A stretch of DNA of 64,000 bases, from assembly GCA_037952775.1 (NCBI GenBank), contig JBANAY010000004.1, forward strand, positions 14,942,001-15,006,000. The letters are read 5' to 3'. Shown here piece by piece: positions 23,403 through 33,848 of this stretch (position 1 is the first letter of the stretch; every line of letters begins with the position of its first letter). A model generated the notes under the pieces. That model worked only from the letters and a program-made list of their open reading frames with translations, ran no database searches and was not told the origin of the DNA. This DNA comes from Clonostachys chloroleuca (lineage: Eukaryota; Ascomycota; Sordariomycetes; Hypocreales; Bionectriaceae). The position numbers and the translations under genes were made by a program.

Positions 23403-25130
23403 ATGACTTCATCCTTGTTCACGACCCTGACGGCTCCCAATGGACGCTCGTTCGACCAGCCACTGGGACTCTTCATCAACAACGAATGGCGTGCAGCAAA
23501 ATCTGGCGATGGTATTACAGTCGTGAGCCCAATGTAAGTTCTGGTGTTGCCCTCTAGTCTCCATGAAACAGGCCAGTCCACTGACACCGCCAAATATCGG
23601 CAGAAATGAGGAAGAGATTGTCAAGGTACATGCTGCCGGCGCACAGGACGTCGACGACGCGGTCAAGGCCGCTAGGGCAGCGTTCAAAGGCCCATGGTCA
23701 AAGATCGGCCCTACAGAGCGTGGCGAGCTCTTGAGGAAGTTGGCCGATCTGGCTGAAGAGCAGACCGAGACGCTGGCTACCATTGACACATGGAACAATG
23801 GTGTGTAATTGCCACCGCGACCCCAACAACACATGACTGACCAGCTTAGGGAAGCGTTTGTCGTCGGCCAAGGGCGATGTGGGCGAGCTGACCTCTGTGC
23901 TTCGCTTTTATGCCGGATTCGCTGATAAGCTGTACGGTCAGGGTATGTCTCCGACTGTCCGCATCTCCTCTGTATACTAACCCTCTTATTTACGTAGTAA
24001 TCAGCACCACAGAGAGCAAGTTTGCATACACAAGTCGAGAACCTATCGGCGTATGTGGTCAGATCATCCCCTGGAACTACCCGTTGGGAATGGCGGCCTG
24101 GAAGATGGCCCCGGCTCTGGCAGCTGGCAACACTATTGTTTTGAAGCCAGCAGAGCAGACACCACTTTCTATCTTGGTCTTTGCTACGCTTATCGACAGG
24201 TCCGGCTTCCCTCCTGGAGTTATCAACATCGTGAACGGTTTCGGCCGTACTGCGGGCGCCAGCTTGGCTGGACATGTCGGGGTGGATAAGGTAGCTTTCA
24301 CAGGGTCTACAAACACTGGTCGAGAGATTATGAAGCTTGCAGCTACCAACCTCAAGGAGATCACCCTCGAGACAGGCGGCAAGTCTCCGCTCATAGTCTT
24401 TGAGGACGCCGATCTAGATAATGCTTCGAAATGGGCCCATTACGGCATCATGGCGAACCAGGGTCAGATCTGCACTGCCACCAGCAGGATTCTTGTCCAC
24501 GAAACAATCTACACCAAGTTCGTCGACCTCTTTATCGGCCGGGTCAAGCAGACCTCCAAGGTTGGCAACCCTTTCGAGGCGGGGACTTTCCAGGGCCCCC
24601 AGGTCAGCAAGGCCCAGTATGAGAGAGTCTTGTCGTATATTGAGAAGGGTAAACAAGAAGGCGCCACTCTTCGATTCGGTGGCAAACCTCACCAAGGCGT
24701 CGACGGAAAGGGCTTTTTCGTTGAGCCCACAGTCTTCACCGACGTGAAGGATAACATGAAAATTTATCGTGAGGAGGTCTTTGGTCCTTTGGTTGCCATT
24801 AGCTCCTTCACGACAGAGGAGGAAGCCATTGAGCGTGCCAACGACACATTTTACGGGCTTGGAGCTGCCATCTTCACCGAAAACATCACCCGCGCACATC
24901 AGTTTGCCAAGAAGATTGAAGCCGGAAGTGAGTCTCCCCTTTCCCATCGCAGAGTGAATACTGACTACGACTTCTCAGTGGTTTGGATCAACAGCAGCAA
25001 TGACTCTGACTTCCGAATCCCCTTTGGTGGCGTGAAGCAGAGCGGAATTGGCAGGGAGTTGGGTGAAGCTGGAATCACGGCCTACACTACTGTGAAAGCT
25101 GTTCACGTCAACCTCGGCACCCGGCTGTGA
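23403..25130 (+). CDS. Aldehyde dehydrogenase (NAD(P)-dependent), paralog A
   Basis: Five exons, 23403-23533, 23604-23800, 23850-23942, 23998-24927 and 24979-25130, join in frame to 500 residues, the normal ALDH length. Motifs: [31 protein letters not shown], then the general base in LETGGKSP (Glu265) and the nucleophile in NQGQICTATSR (Cys299). The 34-residue spacing matches the classical family. FRIPFGGVKQSGIGRELGE closes the domain. It would oxidise an aldehyde to the acid with NAD(P)+. The C terminus is TRL, at best a weak PTS1. All five exons correspond one to one to those of the ALDH at 37273 (exons 1 and 2 have identical lengths, 131 and 197), so the two are paralogs. No breaks. Confidence 0.95.
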
Positions 25131-25897
25131 ACACATCAGAAGTGTGTAAGGGCCAAAGCAAGTGATTGGTATGACGGGGTTGCTGTCGTTTATCATGATT
25201 TTGCCGTGCATCAGTGGTCGAGATAGACTAAAGCAGAGGCTGTTGAGGGGAATAAGACTCGATGTGACTTACTTTGAAGACCAGGTGGAGCTCAAAAAAT
25301 GGCTGTTTTTGATAGAAGAGCAAGCGGAGAGGAGGCCATTATGGTATCCGCGGATAAGGCGCGGCCCGAGGCAACCACTGGGTACGCTTCTACGAGAGTT
25401 CGGGTCTTGTGTCGCAATTTAGGATTTTCGCTGACTACTATGCGATACATAGAGGCTCGTTCACGGCATGGACGGCAGACGCCGGGTCAAGGTCAACAGC
25501 CGAGCAGAGCTCCAGGGGTCTCGCGAGATGTCCGAAAATGGAAATGTTTTGGCGTCAGGGATGTATATGTGTTCTGTAGCTATCTTGCCTCTTCCGGGGC
25601 TTCCGGAGAGGTCTTATATGTAGCTATGTGCATGCTAAACACAGCCTAGTTTGTCATGTGGCAAACATTCTTTCCTTCTGTAACGAGCTGCTTTTCGTGA
25701 AATTGGGCCTCGGCCTCTTAGTCGGCACGTTTGAACTCCACGATGCCTCGTTCCAACATCAGGCTTGAGACTAACGCACAACAGCGTACCAGTGTGTTTA
25801 TCGTGATATGTACATGCATCTAGTGCAGCCCGCTCAAGGCTGGCTGACATGTTCCATCACCAGACTCTACCCTCTCAGCTCCATCTTATTGATCCTC
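25131..25897. other. Intergenic, convergent 3' ends
   Basis: The region between the ALDH stop and the 3' end of the semialdehyde dehydrogenase pseudogene. Frames present (for example 25299-25649) lack any family resemblance. No repeat seen. Confidence 0.4.
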
Positions 25898-27372
25898 CTA
25901 GGCCTCCATGGAACCAATCGTCACCGACTTGATAACCTGGTACTCCTCGAGTCCATATTTGCCCCCTTCTGTTCCGAAACCACTCTACTTGATGCCGCCG
26001 AAAGGTGTTTCCGCTGCGCTGAGTCTCTGAAGCTAGAGATGGCTGCCAGGGGTCCGGATGTCTCCTCCTGTGCTACAGCCATGTCTGTTGTGGCATTCTT
26101 AATGATCGTGGGTTCGAAGAAGTATCCATTGCCAAGGTGTGAAGGACGATTACCGCCAAACAAAAGCTCTCCTTCGTGGTCAAGAGCATCGCGGACATGT
26201 CTAGCGACCTTTTCGACCGAGCACTTGTTCACCAACGGGCCCTGGGTAACATTCTCTTCGAGGCCAAACCCTAGCTTGAGCTGACTGGCTTGTTCGGTCA
26301 ATCGTCTGGCAAACTCGTCGACAACCGAGGCGTGCACAAAAAGCCGGTTGGCACACTGCCGAGAGCATTGTCAATAAGAGCGGATCGTATGATGGGCTGG
26401 AGGGCCACTTACAACGCAAGTCTGGCCGGTTGCGCGAAACTTGCATTGCATCGCTCCTTTGTCCAAGTTAGCGTCGTCAAACACAATAAGGGCAGCGTTT
26501 CTACCCAACTCCATGCTCATCTTCTTGACAGTCTTGGCCGCGAGTGTGCTCAGATACTTGCCGACCTCAGTTGAGCCGGTGAAACTCAACTTCTTGATGA
26601 TGTCATTCGAAGCGAGCTCCGACGCCGCTGTGCGATCCTTGGTCGGGACCACCTGCACACAGGCTGCTGGGATGCCCGCTCTGACTGCGAGCTGTGCTAA
26701 GGCTAGAGCTGTGAAGGGTGTTTCGCTCGGCGGCTTGATGATAACGGAACATCCGGCTGCAAGAGCTGGTGCGACCTTTCTCGTGATCATGGCCGCAGGA
26801 AAGTTCCAGGGGATGATGATGCCACATACTCCGACCGGCTCCTTTAACGTAAAAATCGTCGCCCCAGGGGTCGAGGGCGGGATAACATCGCCGTAAGAGC
26901 GGGTAGCCTCTTCAGCAAACCAAGATACGAAAGAAGCCGCGTACTCGACTTCACTTCTAGCCTCTGCGATAACTTTGACGTTCTCGAGGGTCAGAATTGT
27001 GGCCACTTGGGGATAAGTGTTAGCAAGAATATTAGATCGGCTAGGGATTTACTCGGGCAGCTCACAATCTTCCTTGTTTGCGAGGATAAGGCCGTACCAA
27101 GCTCTCAACGGCTTTCCACGCTGAGCTGCCGTTGTGGATGTGTAGAACTTCTTCTGGCCAGCGTTTGCGCTCAAGATAGCTCTTTGGATATCGTGACGGC
27201 TGAAATTTGAGCAGTAGACAAGGACGGCGCCAGAAGCAGGCTCGTAGACGGGGAAAGTTGAGCCGGACGGGGCGCTTTGCCAGCGGCCCTCAGTGAGGCC
27301 CTGGCACTTGAGCAGGGACGAATCGCTCAAGGCGCGACCAACCCTCGCGAACGGATCTGTTGGAAAGCTCAT
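25898..27372 (-). pseudogene. Succinate-semialdehyde dehydrogenase-like ALDH, internally deleted
   Basis: Three exons can be followed: 27066-27372, 26413-27005 and 26355 downwards, with good GT-AG introns. They carry ALDH motifs close to succinate-semialdehyde dehydrogenases: VGVCGIIIPWNFPAAMITRK, FTGSTEVGKYL, and FRATGQTCV with the nucleophilic Cys. The conserved ELGGN reads ELGRN, and a few residues are missing after DDANLD. After GPLAAISSFR (about 26050) some 50 residues of the NAD-domain end are absent. Soon after, the frame shifts and TPFGGIK is followed by a TAG stop, then by the remaining family C terminus to 25898. A deletion, a frameshift and a stop together make this a pseudogene. 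The intact parent would oxidise succinate semialdehyde from GABA; here that function is lost. Confidence 0.88.
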
Positions 27373-27938
27373 ACTTGGATGTATTGACGACTACATGATT
27401 GTTAAAAGATTGGGAGAAATCGGGGCCATGGCCAACTGGAAGACAACCGACAGCAGCTGGTGGCTTATCATCACAAGACGCCTTCCTCTCCCGATCAGTA
27501 TTACTCGGTGAAGACGCAATCCGAAGGCCAGGGATACCTTCCTCGTCAAGCTTTCCAAGAAAAGAGCCGGCGCGAGGTCTCGTTGGTGAGGAATCCTCAC
27601 CTACACCCACATGGGCTAGCTTAGAGGTCGGGTTTCCTGTAGGAGACCAGGTGCGAGATTTTGCTATCCCCGCATCCAGGTACAGTAGCTTTTGACTCTT
27701 CCATCTCGGGATGTGGCCGGAATTGGCAGGCAACTTGCACCTCTGCCTTGTCGACTATCACTCGAGGCCAAAAAGCCTCCTTGTCAAAGCCTCATTTAAA
27801 CCGGGTTCCACGTCTCTGGGATATTGCGTTCAACCTAGCTTCACTCAATTCTCAAGACTACCGTTTTCCATCACCTCTTCCCCCGACGCAAACTCATCGG
27901 CTTCCCCAACTCTCATCTCCGCAACCCCCACAGCCACC
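27373..27938. promoter_or_regulatory. Divergent promoter of dead ALDH and cupin gene
   Basis: This 566-base stretch separates the pseudogene start from the cupin start. The right side is pyrimidine/CA-rich, as expected for the leader of the cupin gene. No other feature seen. Confidence 0.4.
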
Positions 27939-28319
27939 ATGCCCGCATCACAAGGAAATCTGACAGGCACTTCCGACCCCCAAGCTGTCCCTCACGGACA
28001 CTGGGACTCGTTCCCCGAGGAGCCATTCCCGCTCTATGCTGGCACCAAGTCGATCATCTACCGCTCAGAAGATGGAAAGGTTGCCATTGGAATGTTGAGG
28101 GAGAAGGGTAAAGACACGCTAGTCTGGCCGGTTGATGAGTTTCTTTTTGTAACAGAGGGCATCATCAAGATTGATGTTCATGGCGGCGAGAATTTCACGT
28201 TGGGCAAGGGAGATATCATGGTCATGAAGAAGGGACAGACGATTACGTTTGAGTGCAGCGATGACTTTGCCAATGTCGCCGTCTTCATTGACCTTGAGGA
28301 TAAGGTTACCCTGGTGTGA
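27939..28319 (+). CDS. Small cupin-fold protein (Cupin_3/DUF861-like)
   Basis: A single-exon frame of 126 residues starting at 27939 (gccaccATG, a strong context); an upstream in-frame extension has no start in good context. The core WPVDEFLFVTEGIIKIDV and GDIMVMKKGQTITFE is a single cupin barrel of the kind found in EutQ- and ureidoglycine-aminohydrolase-like proteins. The usual metal-binding histidines of cupin motif 1 are not obvious: the region has E and D but no HxH. It may bind a small ligand or a metal through other residues. In a degradation cluster such proteins can be isomerases, hydrolases or binding proteins; none can be chosen from sequence. Confidence 0.82.
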   Translation: MPASQGNLTGTSDPQAVPHGHWDSFPEEPFPLYAGTKSIIYRSEDGKVAIGMLREKGKDTLVWPVDEFLFVTEGIIKIDVHGGENFTLGKGDIMVMKKGQTITFECSDDFANVAVFIDLEDKVTLV

Positions 28320-28697
28320 CGGACAAGGGACTACTTGGCTACAATAAAAATAAACCCTGTTCATCTCTCATCTCTCTGCACAGTGGACCGTGATGCTGGA
28401 GCTCAAGATAGCGCCTGAGCCAGCATAAAGTTGCGAGAACCCTTGTTGGGCCCATAAGTCCGAGAGTGCACGTTTGTTGAGAAACGATCTGGTCATTCAC
28501 TTATGAGTGTGCCTCCAGTGAGGCAACAGCCACTCACCCTGGTAATGGCCGCAACGACTTGGTTAGTAAGATAGATCCTAGCAATGAGCAGAATGATGAA
28601 GATATTGCTAGTACGTACATTATATCAGACTGTTAATGAGTTTCTACAGGATTCTTCGTACAGCTCCCAAACCAGTTCTTGGCCTCCACCAGCTCAG
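28320..28697. other. Intergenic, convergent 3' ends
   Basis: A 378-base gap between the cupin stop and the 3' end of the D-amino-acid-oxidase-like gene. Nothing recognisable apart from probable terminators. Confidence 0.4.
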
Positions 28698-29851
28698 TTA
28701 CAGCTTTACGGCTGCGGGAAGCTCATAGAGGTAGTCCTCAGTGAGGCTCACCACTTCACGAGCGAGGCCAAAGCTATAGACGTATCCTCCTGAGTTTTGA
28801 CCATAGGCGTGGATGACTCTCTGGCCATCAACCACCTCTTTCTCGCAACGCACGCCGCAGAGGCGCCTATCCATGGTAGCGTAGACGCCTACGTGATCGT
28901 ACAGGATCGGCCAGTCTTTGGGGTCTGGGGATGGGAAGACGTCGGGCTGGTTGTTGTGGGCGTTCTGGCAAATCTGTTGACGACACTTGTTAGCGAGCTT
29001 TATCGCTTCAGGACGTTCGCTTGACTGAGATTACCTTCTTTCGTTGCTCCTCGGATATGGATAAATCCCGGTCATTCTCGGTTAGAACACCTCCGACATA
29101 GACTGTACCATCGAGTCGGGAAAAGGCAGTGGAGTAGTATCCCCTATCTCCTCGGCGGATAAAGAGTCGGTCGTAGGTGGGTGGAGCCTTCGCAACCACG
29201 CATTGAAGCCTCCAGGGCGTCAGGTTCTTCTCCATGACATCCTTGAGGTTCTCTGCCCCAATGCCAGAGGCATTGATGAGAATGTCATGACCAAGCCCTT
29301 TTAGATCGGCGAGCGAGGAAACCCGAGTGCGTCGAAAGTTGATTCCGCGAGCCTGAAGCCTCTCGTACAGCCAGGTGAGGAACTTTTGAGGAGTCAGGAC
29401 AACCGTCTTGTATTTCATGCCGTAAATGGCACCTTTTGGAAGCTCCTCGTCGCTCAAGAAGCGGAAATTGGGCACTTTTCCAGCATACCAAACATCCGCT
29501 TTGGTGCCACGATCCATGATCTCGGTCATCTCGATCTGGCGGACGCTCGACTCGGGGTTGGTCTCGGCCAACCTGAGGAGTCCCATGAGACCCTCAAGCT
29601 GCATCTTTTGCTCCCGGGGCGACGACTGATGGACACCAACCCAGATGGCGCCGGCGTAGGGGCTAGCCCACTCCTTGGTGCCGTAGTCGCCTGGAAGATA
29701 CTCGGCCACGATGGTGACGTTGTAGTTCCTTGGCAGACTGGCCGCGGCCATCATGCCGGTTACGCTGAAGTCATGGTTTAGCTACCTAATGTGGTTTGAT
29801 GAGGAAGAGGTGATGCGCTTACCCAGCACCCAAGATGGTAACCTTGACCAT
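28698..29851 (-). CDS. D-amino-acid-oxidase-like FAD enzyme
   Basis: Three exons, 29823-29851, 29035-29764 and 28698-28973, join in frame to 344 residues, the normal DAAO size. The tiny first exon supplies MVKVTILGAG, and the join gives GAGVTGMMAAASL, the FAD-binding loop (Gly8, Gly10, Gly13). The middle contains ILINASGIGAENL and the end HAYGQNSGGYVYSFG, the usual last FAD contact region. DAAOs oxidise D-amino acids or D-aspartate to keto acids, ammonia and peroxide. The last residues are VKL, a weak variant of the peroxisomal signal carried by many fungal DAAOs. It faces away from the GMC gene at 30510. No breaks. A different amine substrate is possible. Confidence 0.92.
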
Positions 29852-30509
29852 GGTGAAAAGAGATTTCTGTACTGAGCTTGGTAGAGGGAAGTGACAGACA
29901 GAATACTTGGGTTTAGAAGCTTGACGAGGCTGTAGTAGGAGATGCTTGAAGAACGAGTGTCATATGTACTCTAATGCCTATCCTGGGAGCTTCCCCCAGT
30001 TATTCTCGGGGCTATCTAGTGTCACCAAGATCCGGAGCTGTCAATCAGCTCTGGGGAAGATGCACCCGGTCCCATCTTGGGGAATGTCCGTCAATTGCCC
30101 CATTAAGACCGAATCCGAGGTCAAATCAATTCAGTGGGAGCGTTTCGTGCCTAGACCCGGCATTCGCTAACACAGAATGGATGGATCCTTGACTGCCGAG
30201 CCGGATGCAATTACAGTACTCCGTGCGGTTGTCGATAACTGGGTAGCAAGCGAAGCCTTCCAAAAGAGTCAGGAACCCGAGTTAGTTGGAGGGCCAGGCG
30301 GTGGAATGCCGTTGTGCCGCATGTAGTGGCCTCCTGGTCAGCGGACTTGGCCGAGGCGAACCTCGTGCTGAGGTAATAAGGCAGATGTAATTACCGTGCT
30401 AATTTGGCAACTTGTCTTCCTAGCTTTGAATAGGGATCAAGTCATCCTTTCAAGTTTGACCACCGCCATCTGTCCCTTTCTTTGTCCTTCTGTTCCTCGC
30501 AAAGTCACC
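29852..30509. promoter_or_regulatory. Divergent promoter DAAO-like / GMC
   Basis: This 658-base shared upstream region contains scattered CGG and CCG triplets (for example around 30195-30225), which could serve the Zn2Cys6 regulator encoded nearby, but no clear paired site stands out. No copy of the TGCATATCTCAAC motif is visible. Confidence 0.4.
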
Positions 30510-32186
30510 ATGACCACTGTTGAGAGCCTCCGACGCAACCAGACCGCCTTCGATTATGTTATCGTGGGAGGTGGTACAGCTGGATGCGTTGTCGCGAGCC
30601 GGTTAGCTTCAGAGCTCCCAACGGCCAGCATCCTGCTTATTGAGGGAGGTGAGAGCGACGTCGGCAAGGATAACCTCCACGACCTCAAGCTCCAGGTGAA
30701 TTCTTGGGGAGGGGATCATGACTACTGCTGGAGCTCAGTTCCTCAGCCCAAGGGTAAGATCTCACTGTCCACGGGGGCCCTCAGGCTGGTTCACTCACCG
30801 TTCGCAGGCAATAGCTTCATCCAGCACTCGCGGGGCAAGATCCTCGGAGGCTGCTCCAATATCAACGGCTGCATCTCATTCCGGCCTCTCGAGTATGATA
30901 TCCGGAAGTGGCAGGAAGCCGGTGCTCACGGCTGGACCTTTGACGAGATGGTGAGGCTCGTGGACAAGCTGCGAGTCACGGTCAATGAGATCCAGCCCCA
31001 GTACCACAACCCAGTCGACCTGGCTCTTGTCCAGGCAGCCCAAAAGGCATTTGGCATCCCCAGAACAGATTCGTTCAATAAAGACGTCGTGCACACGGGC
31101 AAGATAGCGCCATCAGCGGGCCACTTGGCTATCGCCCATAACCCGGAGAATGGCTATCGCAGCAGTGCCAGCATCGCCTACATACACCCAATTCTGAGCG
31201 GGGAGGAGGGAAGGCCCAATCTGACCATTCTCACGAGCGCTTGGGTTCATCGCGTCAACTTCATCGACAACGTCGCCTCTGGAGTTAGCCTGACTCTCAA
31301 GTCGGGACTCCCGATAACTGTTAGGTCGGATGTTGAAACAATCCTCTGTGCGGGAGCCTTCGATTCCCCACGACTACTGCTGCTTTCCGGTATTGGGCCA
31401 CGGGATCAGCTCGAGAGCTTCGACATCCCCCTTATCTCGGATGTTCCTGGGGTAGGCGAGAATCTGATGGACCATACAGAGACGGTCATGATGTGGGAGA
31501 TGAAGGCCGCGGTTCCACCAGAGTCCGTCATTTACTCGGACGTATGCTTCTTCCTACGCAGGGAGGCACACAACTCGCGGGGAGACGACGGAGACATCAT
31601 GGACTCCATGTTCCACGTCTTTGGCATTGGATTCGATGACAACACGGGTCGATACGGCTATCATGCGCCAGAGAATGCCTACTGTCTAATCCCGAACCTC
31701 CCAAGGCCTCGTTCCCGGGGCCGCATCTCCCTCCAGTCTTCAGACCCCAAGATCCGTCCGGCCATTGATTTTCGATACCTGACCGATCCCGAAGACTACG
31801 ACCTCAAGACACTCCTCTTTGAGCTCCGTGCAGGCCGCGAGCTGGCGGCCACAGCTCCCTTCCGAGACCTCATCAAAAGAGAGGTTGCGCCTGGTCCAGA
31901 TGTCCAGACAGAGGAGCAGCTCATCGACTACGCTCGCAAAACCCACGGCACTGTCTTTCACCCATGCGGAACGGCCAAGATGGGAGACATTGCCAAGGAC
32001 AGCCTAGCCGTTGTCGATCCTGAACTTCGTGTCCGTGGAGTCAAGAAGCTGCGAGTCATAGATGCCAGTGTGTTCCCGCTCATTCCATCCGTCAACCCGA
32101 TGTTGACCGTCTACGCCGTTGCCGAGAAGGGTGCAGAGATGATCATCAAGGATTACTCTTCAGTCCGTCTCCGGGCCAGGATTTGA
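30510..32186 (+). CDS. GMC-family FAD oxidoreductase (alcohol oxidase/dehydrogenase-like)
   Basis: Start at 30510 in good context (gtcaccATGacc). The first exon gives FDYVIVGGGTAGCVVASRLAS with the FAD loop at 20-25. A 54-base GT-AG intron at 30754-30807 has no stop and a length divisible by three, so it could be retained. Splicing it restores PQPKGNSFIQHSRGKILGGC, the normal family sequence. Joined length is 540 residues. The active site is intact: His466 in TVFHPCGTAKMG and Asn511 in SVNPMLT, 45 residues apart as in the family. GMC enzymes oxidise alcohols, sugars or choline with FAD. In this setting it could oxidise a pathway alcohol to the aldehyde or ketone. No frame breaks. Confidence 0.94.
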   Translation: MTTVESLRRNQTAFDYVIVGGGTAGCVVASRLASELPTASILLIEGGESDVGKDNLHDLKLQVNSWGGDHDYCWSSVPQPKGKISLSTGALRLVHSPFAGNSFIQHSRGKILGGCSNINGCISFRPLEYDIRKWQEAGAHGWTFDEMVRLVDKLRVTVNEIQPQYHNPVDLALVQAAQKAFGIPRTDSFNKDVVHTGKIAPSAGHLAIAHNPENGYRSSASIAYIHPILSGEEGRPNLTILTSAWVHRVNFIDNVASGVSLTLKSGLPITVRSDVETILCAGAFDSPRLLLLSGIGPRDQLESFDIPLISDVPGVGENLMDHTETVMMWEMKAAVPPESVIYSDVCFFLRREAHNSRGDDGDIMDSMFHVFGIGFDDNTGRYGYHAPENAYCLIPNLPRPRSRGRISLQSSDPKIRPAIDFRYLTDPEDYDLKTLLFELRAGRELAATAPFRDLIKREVAPGPDVQTEEQLIDYARKTHGTVFHPCGTAKMGDIAKDSLAVVDPELRVRGVKKLRVIDASVFPLIPSVNPMLTVYAVAEKGAEMIIKDYSSVRLRARI

Positions 32187-32378
32187 GAAGTGTTGGTGAC
32201 ATTGTAAAACGCGAGTGCGCATGGATTGAGTGTACATAGCTATACAGAATAAGGACAGTATCCTTGCCGACTATTGGCAATTTTCCCCAAGAGATATCCA
32301 CAACCTGCCACATGTGAACGGCATCCTTCCTGTCAATCTTTCTGGGTGGCAGTCTGTCATTATCTAGCTCCTCCGGGC

Positions 32379-33848
32379 CTAAGCAAATGTCAATCTCCAG
32401 TTCTTGGTCATCAACAGCTCCAGCCACGTGATGTTGATGCCGCAGTCCCTAAGACCCCACAGCTCCTCCAGCAGATCGATAGCCCACATGTTGACAGCCA
32501 CTCTATTGGTTGAGTATATGGCCTTGAACCGTTTGACAGACGCGGTGCGCAATTCCTCATCATTCTTTGTGAGTTCGGCGGCAGCGGTGAGCAGCGGTGT
32601 TGAGTGAAAGCTGAAACAAGGCGCGTCAACAGGCGTCTTAAACAACCGTTCCAACGAGTCCAACACCAACGGCCTTATCCGGGTCTGGGAGTCATGGATT
32701 GCGCCGGAAGCGTCGTCGCTCGGGGTGAGATCGTCGGCTTGGGAGGGCACGCCGCAGATGTTGTACAGCATAATAAGTCCGTGGTTACGATACCCGATGC
32801 TCATGTCGACGAGGTCCTGATCATCGTGGTCCGGTTCCCATGCCAGCAGCTGACCTTCGAAAGTGGCTTCCAGCACCGGGTCCCTGGCCTCGGTTTCCAG
32901 GACCAGGCGGCAATGCCGACCGAGGCATGCGATCAGATACAGCAGCTCTGACATGAAGCCAATCATGGGGTGAAAAGAACTTCGGGTGGACTGGATGGCA
33001 TCAAACATCTGCGCCGTGTTGAGGGGTGTGAGATCTTGGGGTTCGGCGATGAAGGCGCACGACATGTCCCAATACAGGTACCACCCCAGCATGAACTTCA
33101 CCAACGGGTCCCGCCGCTTCTCCGGGTCCTCCAGCATCTTTTCTAGCAGCGTACGGGCAGCTTGGAGATGCTCTTTTCCATAGTTGTTCGGGTGGTCCTC
33201 TGTCCACAGCCATGAAACACCCTGCAGGAACACGGTCAGCAGGGAGGCAGGTTTGAGATTGGCGCCATCCTGCATCTCACGCCGCAGTGCCTGGATAGCA
33301 AGGCCGCGCTCTTGCAGGCAGGTGATCAGCTTGTTCGACCTAAAGAAGTGCTCCTGTCCTGCGCTCACGCTCTGCACCGTGTGCAGCAGCGACGGAGTGG
33401 ACACGAGATGCTCGAGTAGGGGGTATGAAAGGGGGTTGTTCTCGGGGCATACGGTCATTATCCGGCTGGTCTTGTCGAGCCAGTACTCGAGGAGCTTCTT
33501 TTCGGGGTTCACAATGCCCAACCATGGCTCGGCGATGGGCTTGGTGATCATCCAGGGCACCTCAACCTGCCATCTTGTCTGCGGTATGGAGGAGAGACAC
33601 ACGGAGCCGCGTCGTTGACAGTGACTGCAAACTGGGTATTTCTCGTCGCATTTGACTCGGCGCTGCTTGCACTCCCTGCATCCAGATCTGCTCTTAGGCT
33701 TGCGAGCAGCCGCGAGACCGAATGTCGGCGACTCGATCGGGTTCTCGCTGGCGTCGCTGATTGTCGGTGCTGGGGGATCGTTCGTAACCCGGGACTGGAA
33801 CTTATTATCGGCAGCGAACCGCACGCGATAGGACGACCTCGACGTCAT
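32379..33848 (-). CDS. Zn2Cys6 transcription factor
   Basis: An intronless frame of 489 residues. The binuclear zinc cluster is at Cys57, 60, 67, 74, 77 and 84 (GCRECKQRRVKCDEKYPVC), flanked by basic residues. After it comes a long helical region as in fungal specific transcription factors. The spacing C-x2-C-x6-C-x6-C-x2-C-x6-C is normal. It would bind CGG-type sites and activate or repress nearby genes. Being the only regulator among the oxidoreductase genes, it is the best candidate for pathway control. Its 3' end lies about 190 bases from the GMC stop, so the two converge. Start chosen as the first ATG in frame; a polar N-terminal tail precedes the cluster. Confidence 0.93.
   Translation of the reverse strand: MTSRSSYRVRFAADNKFQSRVTNDPPAPTISDASENPIESPTFGLAAARKPKSRSGCRECKQRRVKCDEKYPVCSHCQRRGSVCLSSIPQTRWQVEVPWMITKPIAEPWLGIVNPEKKLLEYWLDKTSRIMTVCPENNPLSYPLLEHLVSTPSLLHTVQSVSAGQEHFFRSNKLITCLQERGLAIQALRREMQDGANLKPASLLTVFLQGVSWLWTEDHPNNYGKEHLQAARTLLEKMLEDPEKRRDPLVKFMLGWYLYWDMSCAFIAEPQDLTPLNTAQMFDAIQSTRSSFHPMIGFMSELLYLIACLGRHCRLVLETEARDPVLEATFEGQLLAWEPDHDDQDLVDMSIGYRNHGLIMLYNICGVPSQADDLTPSDDASGAIHDSQTRIRPLVLDSLERLFKTPVDAPCFSFHSTPLLTAAAELTKNDEELRTASVKRFKAIYSTNRVAVNMWAIDLLEELWGLRDCGINITWLELLMTKNWRLTFA

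Noticed and set aside
25299..25649. 116-residue frame after ALDH A
   Set aside because: Arg/Gly/Ser-rich with no domain; sits in a region where only 3' ends are expected.
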